64,000 bases of DNA from an uncultured Olsenella sp. (GTDB lineage Bacteria; Actinomycetota; Coriobacteriia; Coriobacteriales; Atopobiaceae), in contig OMVJ01000007.1 in the NCBI GenBank assembly GCA_900314495.1, positions 1 to 64,000 of the forward strand, given 5' to 3'. Of this stretch, positions 37,314 to 46,987 are shown piece by piece. The position numbers were made by a program, and so were the translations under genes. Numbering within the stretch: the first letter of the stretch is position 1; every line of letters starts with the position of its first letter. Under the pieces are notes generated by a model. That model saw only the letters and a list, made by a program, of their open reading frames with translations, was not told the DNA's origin and did no database searches.

Positions 37314-39696
37314 ATATGCCCTCCAATTTCTCTACCACCCTGGCGAACCGTTCTTCTCCCCCAGCCAGGGCATCGAATCTCTTGTACAGGATATGGAATA
37401 CCGTCACCGCGCACACGCCTACGCAGGCAAGAAATAACGCCATCGTAATCGTGAGGGGCGCAATGTAGAAGAAGGCGGGAAAGACCATGCTTCCGCCCAG
37501 GATCATGCCCGCGACGGACGCCAGGAGCAGGCCGCGCAAGACGTTCACGGGCTGCGAGAGACGGAACACCAGGTTGAAGCCCACCAGGGCGGTGAGGTAG
37601 AAGCACAGGGTGGACGTCTGGTCAAACGAGAGGCCCAGGATGTGCCTTCCCACCACCGCGGCCGTGAGCGAGAGGATGATGGCAAAGGATGCCGGAAGCG
37701 ACTTCCTGAGCACGTTCACCAGGAAGTAGCCCGAGACTCGGTCGTGGTTGGGCTCCAGAGCCAGCACGAAGGACGGCCAGCCAATGACCGCCGCGGAGAC
37801 CAGCGTCATCTGAATGGGGACGAAGGGGTATGGCGGCAGGAATATGCACACCAGCGCCAGCACCGCCGAGAAGACCGTCTTCACCAGGAAGAGGGATGCC
37901 GAGCGCTGCAGGTTGTTGATGGACCTCCTCCCCTCCGCCACCACCTTGGGCAGATGGGAGAAGTCGTTGTCCACCAACACTATCTCCGCCACGTTGCGGG
38001 CGGCGGCAGAGCCCGCCGCCATGGCGACGGAGCAGTCTGCCTCGCGCAGCGCCAGCACGTCGTTCACGCCGTCGCCCGTCATGGCAACGGTGTGGCCCTG
38101 CGCCCGCAGCGCCCGCACCAGGGACCGCTTCTGTTGGGGCGTCACCCTTCCGAAGATGGTGTAGCGCCCTGCCGCATCCCGAATGTCCTCCTCCGTCACA
38201 AGCGTCGTGGCGTCCACGGCACGCTCCGCCCCGTCCACGCCCACGCGCTGGGCAATGGCGGAGACGGTGTTGGGGTCGTCGCCGGAGATGACCTTCAGCT
38301 GCACGCCCTGCTCCTTGAAGTACCGAATGGTCTGCGAGGCGCTGGGGCGAATCTCATCCCTGATGGTGACGAAGCCAAGCACGCGGGGCTCGCCCACGAA
38401 CCTGTTATCGGGCGAGAAGCCCTCCACCTCCGCCACCACTATTACTCGCTCCATGCGGTCCGCCGAGGCAAGCTGCCCCGCAAAGGCATCATAGGCGGGG
38501 CCGAGCACGAACTGGGCCGCCCCCATGACCAGCGCCCGGCCGCCCTTGGTCACGCAGCCGGAGTACTTGCGCCCGGAGCTGAAGGGGACGACGCGCTCGG
38601 CCCGCTCCGCGAAGGCGTTCAGGCCGTCCGCGTATTCCAGGAGCGCGCGGGACGTCTCGTTGGCGTCACCGGCGTTGGCACGCGCAATGGACGCGAAGGC
38701 CGAGACCAACTGCTCCTCCGCATCCGGCTCCTGCGCCAGGCTGCGCTCCGGGTAGACGCCGGACACCTCCATGGCACCGCTGGTGATGGTGCCCGTCTTG
38801 TCAAGGCAGAGCGTGTCCACGCGCGCCAGCATCTCCACGCAGTAGCTCTGCTGCACCAGGACGCTGTGCCGCCCCAGCCGCGTGGTGGCAATGGCGAAGA
38901 CGCTGGACGTCAGCAGGATGAGGCCCTGGGGGATCATGCCCACCAGGGCCGCCACGGTGGTGAGAATGGCCGCGGACACGCTCACGTGCATGTGGCTGCG
39001 CAGGAAGAGGCCCACGCCCAGGGGGATCATTGCGTACGTGGCGTACTTGATGATCATCTTGAGGGTGCCCATTATCTCCGACCGGACGGGCTTGTAGTGG
39101 CGCGCCTCCGCGTTGATCTTGGCCGCAAAGCCCTCCATGCCCACGTGCGAGACGCGCGCGACGACGGAGCCCGTCTCCACGAAGCTGCCGGAGAGCAGCT
39201 TGTCGCCGGGACGCTTCTCCACGGGCACGCTCTCACCGGTGAGCAGGCTCTCGTCCACCGTGGGGCTGCCCTCCAGAACCTCGGAGTCCGCGGGAATCTG
39301 GTCGCCATGAGCCAGCAGTATGCAGTCGTCCAGCACCAGGTCATGCACGGGAACCTGCACCAGGGCCCCGTCCCGGTATACCCGCACGTCCCTGGCGGTG
39401 AGAATCGTCAGCTTGTCCACCGTGCGCTTGGCGCGAATCTCCTGGAAGGTGCCAATGAGCAGGTTCAGCACCACGACGAAGAGGAAGGTCATGTTCCGGT
39501 ACTGGCCCGTGTACGCAACCAGCAGGCCCAGGGCCACGTTCACGGCGTTGAAGAGGGTGAACGCGTGCTCCGCAAGAATCCTGCTTACCGGCTTGGTCTT
39601 GACGTCGGTATTGGCGTTGACCTCGCCGCGAGCGACACGCTCCGCCACCTGGGCAGAGGTCAGGCCGTACGCGGGCGGGGTCTGGGCGGGTTCCAT
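37300..39696 (-). CDS. P-type cation-transporting ATPase
   Basis: 798 aa. Actuator TGES (SLLTGESVPVEK), phosphorylation site DKTGT (Asp299), and hinge MTGDGVNDVLALREAD. The TM4 motif is GMIPQGLILLTS, where Ca/Mg pumps have PEGL. About ten membrane segments. No N-terminal metal-binding CxxC domain, so it is not a heavy-metal pump. The ion cannot be read reliably. ATG 39696 has GGAGG 4 nt upstream; an earlier ATG at 39711 lacks one. Coupled to acnA. Confidence 0.9.
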
Positions 39697-39739
39697 TTGT
39701 CCTCCAGTCATTGGTGCCTGCCCCTTGCAAGGGCGGGTA

Positions 39740-40024
39740 TCACCGCTGCAATCGTGACAATCTGGTCCAGTCTACCCCTTGGCCAAGCGCGTCGGTGTTG
39801 GTGAAGGAGCACATGGAGACCTCCACACCGTTCCGCAGTATTGACTCCGTCACGCCCCGCGCCGAGCAGCGAACCTGCACTTCCTCCGCCGTGCCCTGCA
39901 CGCGCGCAAAGAGGATGGTCTTGGAGTCGCCTGGGCCCTCCAGCAGCCGCTTGGCCCCCAAACCGGCGGCGTGCAGCACGGCTGAGGTCTGATCCATTGG
40001 CTGGCCCACAAAGATGACGCCCAT
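39740..40024 (-). CDS. Small hypothetical protein
   Basis: 94 aa beginning MGVIFVGQPMDQTSAVLHAAGLG. Codon use in the first two thirds matches neighbouring genes (strong GC at third positions); the end is less biased. A G-rich stretch precedes ATG 40024. It lies between tRNA-Arg and the P-type ATPase on the same strand. No membrane segment or recognisable motif. It may be real but could be a chance frame. Confidence 0.55.
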   Translation of the reverse strand: MGVIFVGQPMDQTSAVLHAAGLGAKRLLEGPGDSKTILFARVQGTAEEVQVRCSARGVTESILRNGVEVSMCSFTNTDALGQGVDWTRLSRLQR

Positions 40025-40065
40025 TCATGCCCCCCGCCGGAGGTACCGCCCACAAGGGGCGCGCA

Positions 40066-40142
40066 TGGTGATCCCGGTGGGGCTCGAACCCACGACCTTT
40101 CGCTCCGGAGGCGAACGCTCTAATCCGCTGAGCTACGGGACC
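40066..40142 (-). tRNA. tRNA-Arg (anticodon CCG)
   Basis: 77 nt on the minus strand with a full cloverleaf. Acceptor GGTCCCG/CGGGATC (one G-U), D-stem GCTC/GAGC, anticodon stem TTCGC/GCGAA with loop CTCCGGA (anticodon CCG, codon CGG), T-arm GTGGG-TTCGAGC-CCCAC, and an encoded CCA. Its product is a substrate for TrmD (G37 after anticodon G36). Confidence 0.96.
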
Positions 40143-40194
40143 CTGCGCAAACCGCAACGGGTTAAGGCCACCCGCCGCGCGAAGCCATATTATA

Positions 40195-40230
40195 GGCAAC
40201 AATTCGTTTTGGAGGCAACTATTCGTTTTG
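40195..40230 (+). repeat. Tandem 17-bp repeats upstream of the aro operon
   Basis: GGCAACAATTCGTTTTG (40195-40211) and GGCAACTATTCGTTTTG (40214-40230) differ at one base and have a 19-bp period. They lie 82-117 nt before the aroF start, in the AT-rich stretch where the promoter should be (a TATTAT at 40189-40194 is a possible -10; another reading is TTGGAG near 40209 with TAGTAG downstream). Paired binding sites for a regulator are the simplest reading. Confidence 0.6.
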
Positions 40231-40263
40231 TGTAGTAGTATCCGCAGATAACGGACTGATAGC

Positions 40264-40301
40264 TTGGCGCGCCGGGCACATCGGCGCGCTTTTTTGCCAA
40301 G
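40264..40301 (+). terminator. Leader terminator of the aro operon
   Basis: GCGCGCCG (40267-40274), a 7-nt loop, CGGCGCGC (40282-40289) and six T (40290-40295) form a strong terminator 17 nt before the aroF ATG. No plus-strand gene lies upstream for 28 kb, so it must act as an attenuator of this operon. Flanking CTTGGC and GCCAAG (40264-40269, 40296-40301) can pair across the T tract and would tie up the start of the aroF ribosome site. Confidence 0.8.
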
Positions 40302-40311
40302 GGGGACGCTC

Positions 40312-41331
40312 ATGATCGTCGTCGTCAAGGACAGTGCAACCAAGGACCAGCTTGCAAGCTTCACCGCCTGGATCGAGGGTCGCGGCTTCAAGACCAACCT
40401 CTCGCAGGGCGACAACGAGACCATCGTGGGCATCATCGGCGACACCACGCAAATCGACCCCTTCCTGCTGGAGTCCATGGACATCGTGGAGCGCGTCCAG
40501 CGCGTCTCGGAGCCCTTCAAGAAGGCCAACCGCAAGTTCCACCCGGAGGATACGGTGGTGGACTGCGGCCATGGGGTCCTCTTGGGCGGGGGGCACTTCC
40601 AAGTCATGGCCGGCCCCTGCTCCGTGGAGGGCGCCAACCTCATCCAGATTGCCCGCGCCGTGCACGCCTCCGGCGCCACCATCCTGCGCGGCGGCGCCTA
40701 CAAGCCCCGCACCAGCCCCTATTCCTACCAGGGCATGGGCGAGAAGGGCCTGGACCTTTTGCTGGAGGCCTCGGCGGAGCTGGACATGCCCGTGGTGACC
40801 GAGGTCATGGACCCGCGCGACGTCCAGCTCTTCGTGGACAAGAAGATCGACATCATGCAGATCGGCGCCCGCAACGCCCAGAACTTCTCGCTCCTCAAGG
40901 AGGTTGGCAAGACGCAAACGCCGGTCCTGCTCAAGCGCGGCCTGGCGGAGAGCGTGGACGAGCTCCTGATGGCTGCGGAGTACATCATGAGCGAGGGCAA
41001 CGCCAACGTCATTCTGTGCGAGCGCGGCATCCGCACCTTCGAGACGCGCACCCGCAACACCTTCGACGTGAACGCCATCCCCGTGCTGCACCAGCTGACC
41101 CACCTACCCGTCATTGGCGACCCCTCCCACGCCACGGGCTACACCCGCTACGTGCGACCCATTGCCTACGCCGCAACGGCGGCCGGCGCCGACGGGCTGG
41201 AGATAGAGGTTCACAACAAGCCCAGCGAGGCCTGGTCCGACGGCGCCCAGGCCCTCACGCCGGACCAGTTCAGCGACGCCATGAAGCGCATCGGCCTCAT
41301 CCGCGCGGCCGTGACGGCGGAGGTGGAGTAG
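40312..41331 (+). CDS. aroF: 3-deoxy-7-phosphoheptulonate synthase (DAHP synthase)
   Basis: 339 aa; first step of the shikimate pathway, PEP + erythrose 4-phosphate. It is a type I-beta enzyme: an N-terminal ferredoxin-like regulatory domain (about 1-70, MIVVVKDSATKDQ) precedes the barrel. Motifs are VMAGPCSVE, RGGAYKPRTSPYS, IGARNAQNFSLL and PVIGDPSHATG. The N-terminal domain implies feedback control, usually by Tyr or Phe. First gene of the aro operon; ATG 40312 has AGGGGG upstream. tyrA follows with no spacing. Confidence 0.96.
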   Translation: MIVVVKDSATKDQLASFTAWIEGRGFKTNLSQGDNETIVGIIGDTTQIDPFLLESMDIVERVQRVSEPFKKANRKFHPEDTVVDCGHGVLLGGGHFQVMAGPCSVEGANLIQIARAVHASGATILRGGAYKPRTSPYSYQGMGEKGLDLLLEASAELDMPVVTEVMDPRDVQLFVDKKIDIMQIGARNAQNFSLLKEVGKTQTPVLLKRGLAESVDELLMAAEYIMSEGNANVILCERGIRTFETRTRNTFDVNAIPVLHQLTHLPVIGDPSHATGYTRYVRPIAYAATAAGADGLEIEVHNKPSEAWSDGAQALTPDQFSDAMKRIGLIRAAVTAEVE

Positions 41332-42267
41332 ATGGCCCCCAAGTCCAACACCACCGCGGACGAGCGCCTTAACGCCATGGCGCCGTCCTCCCCCACCATT
41401 CCCAACGAGCACTCCTTCGTAGCGGGCCGCGTCGGCATAGTGGGGCTGGGCCTCATGGGCGGCTCCTTCGCGCGGGGCCTGCACCAGGGCGGCCGCGAGG
41501 TCTACGCCTGGAACCGCACCCACTCCACCGTGGAGCTGGCACAGATCGACACCATTGACGGCGAGCTCACGGACGACGTCATACCCACCTGCGAGCTCAT
41601 AATCCTGGCAGGCTACCCCCAGGTCAGCATAGACTGGCTCACGGACATGGCACCCAAGATCTCCGCCGGCGCCATCGTCATTGACGCGGTGGGCGTCAAG
41701 CGCCTCATCTGCGAGAAGTGCCAGGCCATAGCCAAGGGCCGCCCCTGGTACTTTGTGGGCTGCCACCCCATGGCTGGCACGCAGTACTCGGGCTTCGCCC
41801 ACTCGCGCGCCAACATGTTCCACAACGCGCCGCTGGTCATGGTACCGCCCGCAGACCTGGACGACCTCTCCCGCGTGGACCTGCTGGACCGCGTGGAGCG
41901 CCTGGTGGAGCCCTGCGGCTTCGGCCAGTTCACCGTCACCACGGCCGAGCACCACGACGAGGTCATCGCCTTCACCTCCCAGCTGGCGCACGTGGTCTCG
42001 AACGCATACGTGAAGAGCCCCTCCGCGCGCGTGCACAAGGGCTTCTCCGCGGGCTCCTACCGGGACCTGACGCGCGTCGCCCGCCTGAACGCCCCCATGT
42101 GGACGGAGCTCTTCCTGGACGACGCTGACAACCTCTCGCGCGAGATCGGCATCCTCATAGACAACCTGCAGCAGTACAAGGACGCCATCGACGCGCACGA
42201 CGCAGGTCGCCTGCAGGAGCTGCTGGCAGAGGGCGACCGCCGCAAGAGGGAGATCGAGGGCCGATGA
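41332..42267 (+). CDS. tyrA: Prephenate dehydrogenase
   Basis: 311 aa; oxidises prephenate to 4-hydroxyphenylpyruvate for Tyr. NAD-binding GIVGLGLMGGSFARGL is followed by the substrate region CHPMAGTQYSGF. A helical C-terminal dimer domain follows; there is no ACT domain. A disordered N-terminal extension of about 30 residues precedes the Rossmann fold. It starts on the base after the aroF stop and overlaps aroB by 4 nt. Confidence 0.95.
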   Translation: MAPKSNTTADERLNAMAPSSPTIPNEHSFVAGRVGIVGLGLMGGSFARGLHQGGREVYAWNRTHSTVELAQIDTIDGELTDDVIPTCELIILAGYPQVSIDWLTDMAPKISAGAIVIDAVGVKRLICEKCQAIAKGRPWYFVGCHPMAGTQYSGFAHSRANMFHNAPLVMVPPADLDDLSRVDLLDRVERLVEPCGFGQFTVTTAEHHDEVIAFTSQLAHVVSNAYVKSPSARVHKGFSAGSYRDLTRVARLNAPMWTELFLDDADNLSREIGILIDNLQQYKDAIDAHDAGRLQELLAEGDRRKREIEGR

Positions 42268-43352
42268 GCGAGAAGACGATCCATGTGAACACCCCTTCGC
42301 GCGCCTACGACGTGCATGTGGGGCACGGAATCCTGGACGGCACGGGCCAGCTGGTACGCGAGGCCTGCGGCGGCGGCGTTGCGGCCGTAGTATCAGACTC
42401 CAACGTGGCGCCCCTGTACGCGGACCGCGTGCTGGCCTCGCTGGGGGCCGCCGGCTACCGCACGGCGCTGCTGACCTTCCCCGCCGGGGAGCAGAACAAG
42501 CGGCTGGGCACCCTGGGCACCCTGCTGGAGGGCCTGGCACAGGCGGAGCTTTCCCGCGAGGACGTGGTGGTGGCCCTGGGTGGCGGCGTCACCGGGGACA
42601 TGGCCGGCCTTGCCGCCTCCATGTACCTGCGCGGATGCCAGGTGGCCCAGGTCCCCACGTCCCTGCTAGCCATGGTGGACTCCTCCGTGGGCGGCAAGAC
42701 GGCCGTGGACCTGGAGGCCGGCAAGAACCTGGCCGGAGCCTTCTTCCAACCGTCCGTCGTGGTGGCGGACGTGAGCTGCCTCCGGACCCTCTCGCACGAG
42801 CTCTTCACGGACTCCTGCGGGGAGGTGCTGAAGCACGGCGTCATCGCCGACGAAGACCTGTTCGAGCGCGTGGCGGCAAGGCCCATAAACGCTCCCGGGT
42901 ACAGCCAGGAGGAGCTGGCCGAGGTCATTGCCCGCAACGTGCAGATCAAGCGCGACGTGGTGGACGCGGACGAGCGCGAGCGCGGCCTGCGCCAGACCCT
43001 GAACTTTGGCCACACCCTGGGCCACGCCATAGAGGCCGCCAGCGACTTCCGGCTGGGCCACGGCACCTGCGTGGCCACCGGCATGTGCTGCATTGCCCGC
43101 GCCTCCGCCAGCCTTGGCTGGTGCACGGAAGAGACCTGCAGCCGCATAGAGTCCGCTGTCAGGGCCTACGGCCTTCCAACGGACACCCAGCTTGCCCACG
43201 ATGTCATCTTCCACTACGCCACTCACGACAAGAAGCGCCACGGCTCCACGGTGAACGTGGTCGTGCCCTGCTCCATCGGCAGCGTCCAGGTGCGCAAGGT
43301 CACCCTGGACCAGCTCAGGACCATCATCGACGCCGGCTGCGGCACCGCCTAG
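42264..43352 (+). CDS. aroB: 3-dehydroquinate synthase
   Basis: 362 aa; cyclises DAHP to 3-dehydroquinate using NAD and a divalent metal. Motifs are ALGGGVTGDMAGLAASMYLRG, PTSLLAMVDSSVGGKTAVD, GEVLKHGVI and LNFGHTLGHAIEA (metal ligands). Start overlaps tyrA by 4 nt (ATGA). Confidence 0.97.
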   Translation: MSEKTIHVNTPSRAYDVHVGHGILDGTGQLVREACGGGVAAVVSDSNVAPLYADRVLASLGAAGYRTALLTFPAGEQNKRLGTLGTLLEGLAQAELSREDVVVALGGGVTGDMAGLAASMYLRGCQVAQVPTSLLAMVDSSVGGKTAVDLEAGKNLAGAFFQPSVVVADVSCLRTLSHELFTDSCGEVLKHGVIADEDLFERVAARPINAPGYSQEELAEVIARNVQIKRDVVDADERERGLRQTLNFGHTLGHAIEAASDFRLGHGTCVATGMCCIARASASLGWCTEETCSRIESAVRAYGLPTDTQLAHDVIFHYATHDKKRHGSTVNVVVPCSIGSVQVRKVTLDQLRTIIDAGCGTA

Positions 43353-43367
43353 CGGGAAGGAGCCCAG

Positions 43368-44681
43368 ATGCAAGCGACCGTCAGCCCCAGAGAGCTCTCC
43401 GGGGCCATACCCGCAATCTCGTCCAAGTCCGTGGCACACCGCCTGCTGATTCTTGCCGCGCTTTCGCCCTCGGTGACGACCGTCGGCTGCAACACCACCT
43501 CACGGGACATCGAGGCCACGGTCTCCTGCCTGCAGGCGCTTGGCGCCCGCATCACACGCACCTCCGCCGGCTACCGCGTGGTGCCCCTGCGCGGCTGGTC
43601 GGTCTCTGACAACCACCCCCTGGCCACGCCCGACGCCGTCCTGGACTGCGGGGAGTCCGGTTCCACGGAGAGGTTCCTCCTGCCCATCGTCGCGGCGCTG
43701 GGCGGCGGCGCCTCCATCGTGGGCCACGGCCGCCTTGCGGAGCGGCCCCTCTCTCCCCTGTACGAGGAGCTCGTCTCCCACGGCGTGGAGCTTGGCCCAC
43801 AGGGGTCCTTCCCCCTAAGGGTCGCCGGCAGGCTGCGCCCGGGCCGCTTCCTGCTGCCCGGCAACGTCTCCTCCCAGTTCGTGAGCGGCCTCCTCATGGC
43901 GGCGCCCATTCTTGGCGCGCCCATGGAGGTCGCCGTGACGGAGCCGGTGCAGTCCATGCCCTACATAGCGCTCACCACGGACGCCCTGGCCATGTTCGGC
44001 GTGGACGTGGCCGTCTCGCACGAGGTCATTGCCGGCACTCCCTGCACCTGCTACTGCACGCCCTCCAGCAGGCTCGCCTCCCCCGGAAGCTGCGAGGTTG
44101 AGGGCGACTGGTCCAACGCGGCCTTCTGGCTTGCGGCGGGCGCCCTCTCGCACGAGGGCGTCACGGTGCAGGGCCTGAACCTGGCCAGCACACAGGGGGA
44201 CCGCGTGGTCCTTGCCGCGCTCGCCTCCTTCGGCGCGCGCGTGGCCCGCAAGGGAAGCGCCGCCCGCGTCACGCTGGACGCCCCGCACGCGGCCTCCATG
44301 GATGTCTCCAACTTCCCGGACCTCGTCCCGCCGCTGGCGGCGGTGGCGGCGGTCTGCCCGGGAACCTCCGAGCTCAGGAACGCCGGCCGTCTGCGCCTGA
44401 AGGAGTCTGACCGCTTGGAGACGGTCTGCGCCGCGCTCCGCGCCCTGGGCATAGAGGCGCGCACCCGCGGAGACGACCTCCTGGTCACGGGCGGCACCCC
44501 CACGGGCGGCGTGGTGGACTCCGCCAACGACCACCGCATAGCCATGCTGGCCGCCGTGCTTGCCACGCGTGCCACGGGCCCCGTCACAATCCAGGGCGCC
44601 GAGTGCACGGCCAAGTCCTACCCCGCCTTCTGGGAGGACTTTGCCAGGCTCGGCGGCACCGTCAGCACAAGGGAGGCATGA
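43368..44681 (+). CDS. aroA: 3-phosphoshikimate 1-carboxyvinyltransferase (EPSP synthase)
   Basis: 437 aa; adds PEP to shikimate 3-phosphate. The start has SGAIPAISSKSVAHRLLILAAL (substrate Lys-Ser). LDCGESGSTERFLLPI replaces the usual SGT...R motif, and RLKESDRL and DHRIAMLAAVLA follow. It lies 15 nt after aroB. The end overlaps the aroC start. Confidence 0.95.
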   Translation: MQATVSPRELSGAIPAISSKSVAHRLLILAALSPSVTTVGCNTTSRDIEATVSCLQALGARITRTSAGYRVVPLRGWSVSDNHPLATPDAVLDCGESGSTERFLLPIVAALGGGASIVGHGRLAERPLSPLYEELVSHGVELGPQGSFPLRVAGRLRPGRFLLPGNVSSQFVSGLLMAAPILGAPMEVAVTEPVQSMPYIALTTDALAMFGVDVAVSHEVIAGTPCTCYCTPSSRLASPGSCEVEGDWSNAAFWLAAGALSHEGVTVQGLNLASTQGDRVVLAALASFGARVARKGSAARVTLDAPHAASMDVSNFPDLVPPLAAVAAVCPGTSELRNAGRLRLKESDRLETVCAALRALGIEARTRGDDLLVTGGTPTGGVVDSANDHRIAMLAAVLATRATGPVTIQGAECTAKSYPAFWEDFARLGGTVSTREA

Positions 44682-45814
44682 TGCCCTCTACCTTTGGCAC
44701 GGCCCTCAAGGTAACCGTCTTCGGTCAGTCCCACTCCGAGGCCATCGGCTGCGTGGTGGAGGGCTTCCCCTCCGGTTTTGCCGTCAACATGGACGATCTC
44801 AACGCTTTCATGGCGCGCCGCGCGCCAGGCCAGGGCTCCTGGACCACCCCGCGCAAGGAGACGGACGTGCCCCACATCGTGGGCGGCCTCAACCCGCTGG
44901 GCGCCACCTGCGGCGCCCCCTTCGCGGCCGTCATCCAGAACACCAACAGGCACTCCGCCGACTACGACAACGTCCTGGCCGTGCCGCGCCCGGGACACGC
45001 GGACTTCACCGCCTGGGCAAAGTGGCACGGCAACCAGGACGTGCCGGGCGGCGGACACTTCTCCGGCCGCCTGACGGCACCCCTGTGCGCCGCCGGGGGC
45101 GTGGCCCTGCAGATGCTGGCGGCCAAGGGGGTTCGCGTGTGCGCGCACCTCTCGCAAATAGGCACGGCAAGGGACCAGGGCTTCGACGCCCTGGACAACA
45201 CGCCAGAGGGGCGGTCGCGCCTTGCCGCGCAGATGGACGCCGTGGGGCGGGACTCCGTGCTCGCCACCATAGACCCCGCCGCCTCAGAGGCAATGCTGGC
45301 CCAGATAGACGCCGCCCGCCGCAGCCTGGACTCCGTTGGCGGCGCCATAGAGTGCGTGGCAACCGGCCTGCCCGCGGGCGTGGGCTCGCCCATGTTCGAC
45401 GGCATGGAGAACACCATCGCCCGCGCGGCCTTCGGCATCCCCGCCGTCAAGGCTATCGAGTTCGGCCGCGGCTTCCAGGTGGCGGGCCTTCTGGGCAGCC
45501 AGAACAACGACCCCTACCAGGTGCGCGACGGCGCCTGCACGCCCGTCTCCAACAGCTCAGGCGGCATCCTGGGCGGCATCACCACGGGGGCGCCCCTCCT
45601 GTTCCGCCTTGCCATCAAGCCCACGCCCAGCATCTCCAGGCCCCAGCAGTCCGTGGACCTGGCCACCATGACTCCGGCCCCGTTGCAGGTGCACGGCCGT
45701 CACGACCCCTGCGTGGTCACCCGGGCAGTCCCCGTGGTGGAGGCCGTCTGCGCCCTCTGCATCCTGGACTCCTGGCTGGCATGGCCGCCCGAGGGCCAGC
45801 CGTTCCAGCTCTAG
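44681..45814 (+). CDS. aroC: Chorismate synthase
   Basis: 377 aa; FMN-dependent trans-1,4 elimination giving chorismate. Motifs are FGTALKVTVFGQSHSEAIGCVVEG, GHADFTAWAKW, and SGGILGGITTGAPLLFRLAIKPT. GGGAGG overlaps two adjacent ATGs (44678 and 44681); the second has the better spacing (4 nt) and shares one base with the aroA stop. Several positions where the signature normally has Arg read otherwise (for example GQDVPGGGHFSGRLT), so activity should not be taken as certain. Confidence 0.94.
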   Translation: MPSTFGTALKVTVFGQSHSEAIGCVVEGFPSGFAVNMDDLNAFMARRAPGQGSWTTPRKETDVPHIVGGLNPLGATCGAPFAAVIQNTNRHSADYDNVLAVPRPGHADFTAWAKWHGNQDVPGGGHFSGRLTAPLCAAGGVALQMLAAKGVRVCAHLSQIGTARDQGFDALDNTPEGRSRLAAQMDAVGRDSVLATIDPAASEAMLAQIDAARRSLDSVGGAIECVATGLPAGVGSPMFDGMENTIARAAFGIPAVKAIEFGRGFQVAGLLGSQNNDPYQVRDGACTPVSNSSGGILGGITTGAPLLFRLAIKPTPSISRPQQSVDLATMTPAPLQVHGRHDPCVVTRAVPVVEAVCALCILDSWLAWPPEGQPFQL

Positions 45815-45841
45815 CCGCCATCCCTACCAGAAGGAAGTCAC

Positions 45842-46987
45842 ATGAGAGAGCTCAAGGACATCCGCAACAGAATCGACGAGATAGACGGGACCATCTTCGA
45901 CCTCTTCGAGGAGCGCATGCGGTGCGCCTCCGAGGTGGCGGAGTACAAGCGCGGCACGGGCAAGCCGGTGTACGACGCTGCTCGCGAGCGCGACAACATA
46001 CAGCGCGCGTCCGACCACGTCAGGCCGGACCTGGCGCACTACGCCGCCGTGCTGCAGTCCCTGCTCATGGAGGCCTCGCGAGACCAGCAGTACCGCCAGC
46101 TGGGCATGAGCTCGGACGCGGCAACCGTCGTGGCGGCGGCGCTGGCCTCCCAGCCGCCCTACTTCCCCGAGCGAGCCTTCGTGGCCTGCCAGGGCGTGGA
46201 GGGCGCCTATGCCCAGATTGCGGTTGACCGCCTGTTCAAGCACGCCAACATCGCCTACTTCGAGAACTGGGAGAACGTCTTCGAGGCGGTGGAGCGCGGC
46301 GTCTGCAAGTTTGGCGTCCTGCCCATAGAGAACTCCACCGCCGGCTCCGTCAACCACGTCTTCGACCTCATGCGCCAGCACGACTTCCACATCGTGAGGA
46401 CCTGCCGGCTCAAGATTGACCACAACCTGCTGGTGAAACCCGGCACGAAGAAGCAGGACGTGCACATCATATACAGCCACCAGCAAGCCATAAGCCAGTG
46501 CGCGGACTACCTGGCCCAGTTCAGGGACGTGCGCGTGCACGTGACGGAGAACACCGCCATGGCCGCCCAGATGGTGGCGGAGTCGGACCGCGACGACGTG
46601 GCGGCTCTGGCCTCCGCGGACTGCGCCGACCTCTACGGCCTGGAGCTTGCGGAGCGCACCGTGCAGGACATGAAGAACAACTACACGCGCTTCGCCTGCA
46701 TTGCCAAGGACCTCACCATCTACCCGGGCGCGGACCGGTCCACCTTCATGATCGCCACTCGGCACGAGCCTGGCGCCCTCTACAAGGTGCTGGCTCGTTT
46801 CTACGCCCTGGACATCAACATAGTCAAGTTGGAGAGCCGCCCCATACCGGAGCGCGAGTTCGACTTCATGTTCTACTTCGACGTTGACTGCCCTGCCGCC
46901 GCACCGGAGTTCCAGACCCTCATGAACTCCCTCACGGACGTCTGCGAGGACTTCCGCTACCTGGGCTCCTACTCGGAGGTCGTGTGA
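45842..46987 (+). CDS. pheA: Bifunctional chorismate mutase / prephenate dehydratase
   Basis: 381 aa; P-protein for Phe synthesis. An AroQ-class chorismate mutase domain (about 1-90; RNRIDEIDGTIFDLFEERM) is followed by prephenate dehydratase (about 108-285; GVEGAYAQIAVDRLF, LPIENSTAGSVNHVFDLM, NNYTRFACIAKD with the catalytic Thr) and an ACT domain (about 295-375) with the Phe-binding ESRPIP motif. Feedback by Phe is expected. It lies 27 nt after aroC. Confidence 0.96.
   Translation: MRELKDIRNRIDEIDGTIFDLFEERMRCASEVAEYKRGTGKPVYDAARERDNIQRASDHVRPDLAHYAAVLQSLLMEASRDQQYRQLGMSSDAATVVAAALASQPPYFPERAFVACQGVEGAYAQIAVDRLFKHANIAYFENWENVFEAVERGVCKFGVLPIENSTAGSVNHVFDLMRQHDFHIVRTCRLKIDHNLLVKPGTKKQDVHIIYSHQQAISQCADYLAQFRDVRVHVTENTAMAAQMVAESDRDDVAALASADCADLYGLELAERTVQDMKNNYTRFACIAKDLTIYPGADRSTFMIATRHEPGALYKVLARFYALDINIVKLESRPIPEREFDFMFYFDVDCPAAAPEFQTLMNSLTDVCEDFRYLGSYSEVV

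Noticed and set aside
40202-40315. Aromatic-rich leader peptide in front of aroF
   Set aside because: A frame starting at ATT 40202 contains Phe, Tyr and Trp codons and ends overlapping the aroF ATG, but ATT is a very rare start and no properly spaced ribosome site serves it.
39708-40682. A 324-codon minus-strand frame spanning the tRNA and the start of aroF
   Set aside because: It reads through tRNA-Arg and antisense to aroF, both certain features.
44681-45814. Inactive chorismate synthase
   Set aside because: A few signature residues look unusual, but the protein is full length, in an intact operon, and most motifs are kept. Without an alignment this cannot be claimed.
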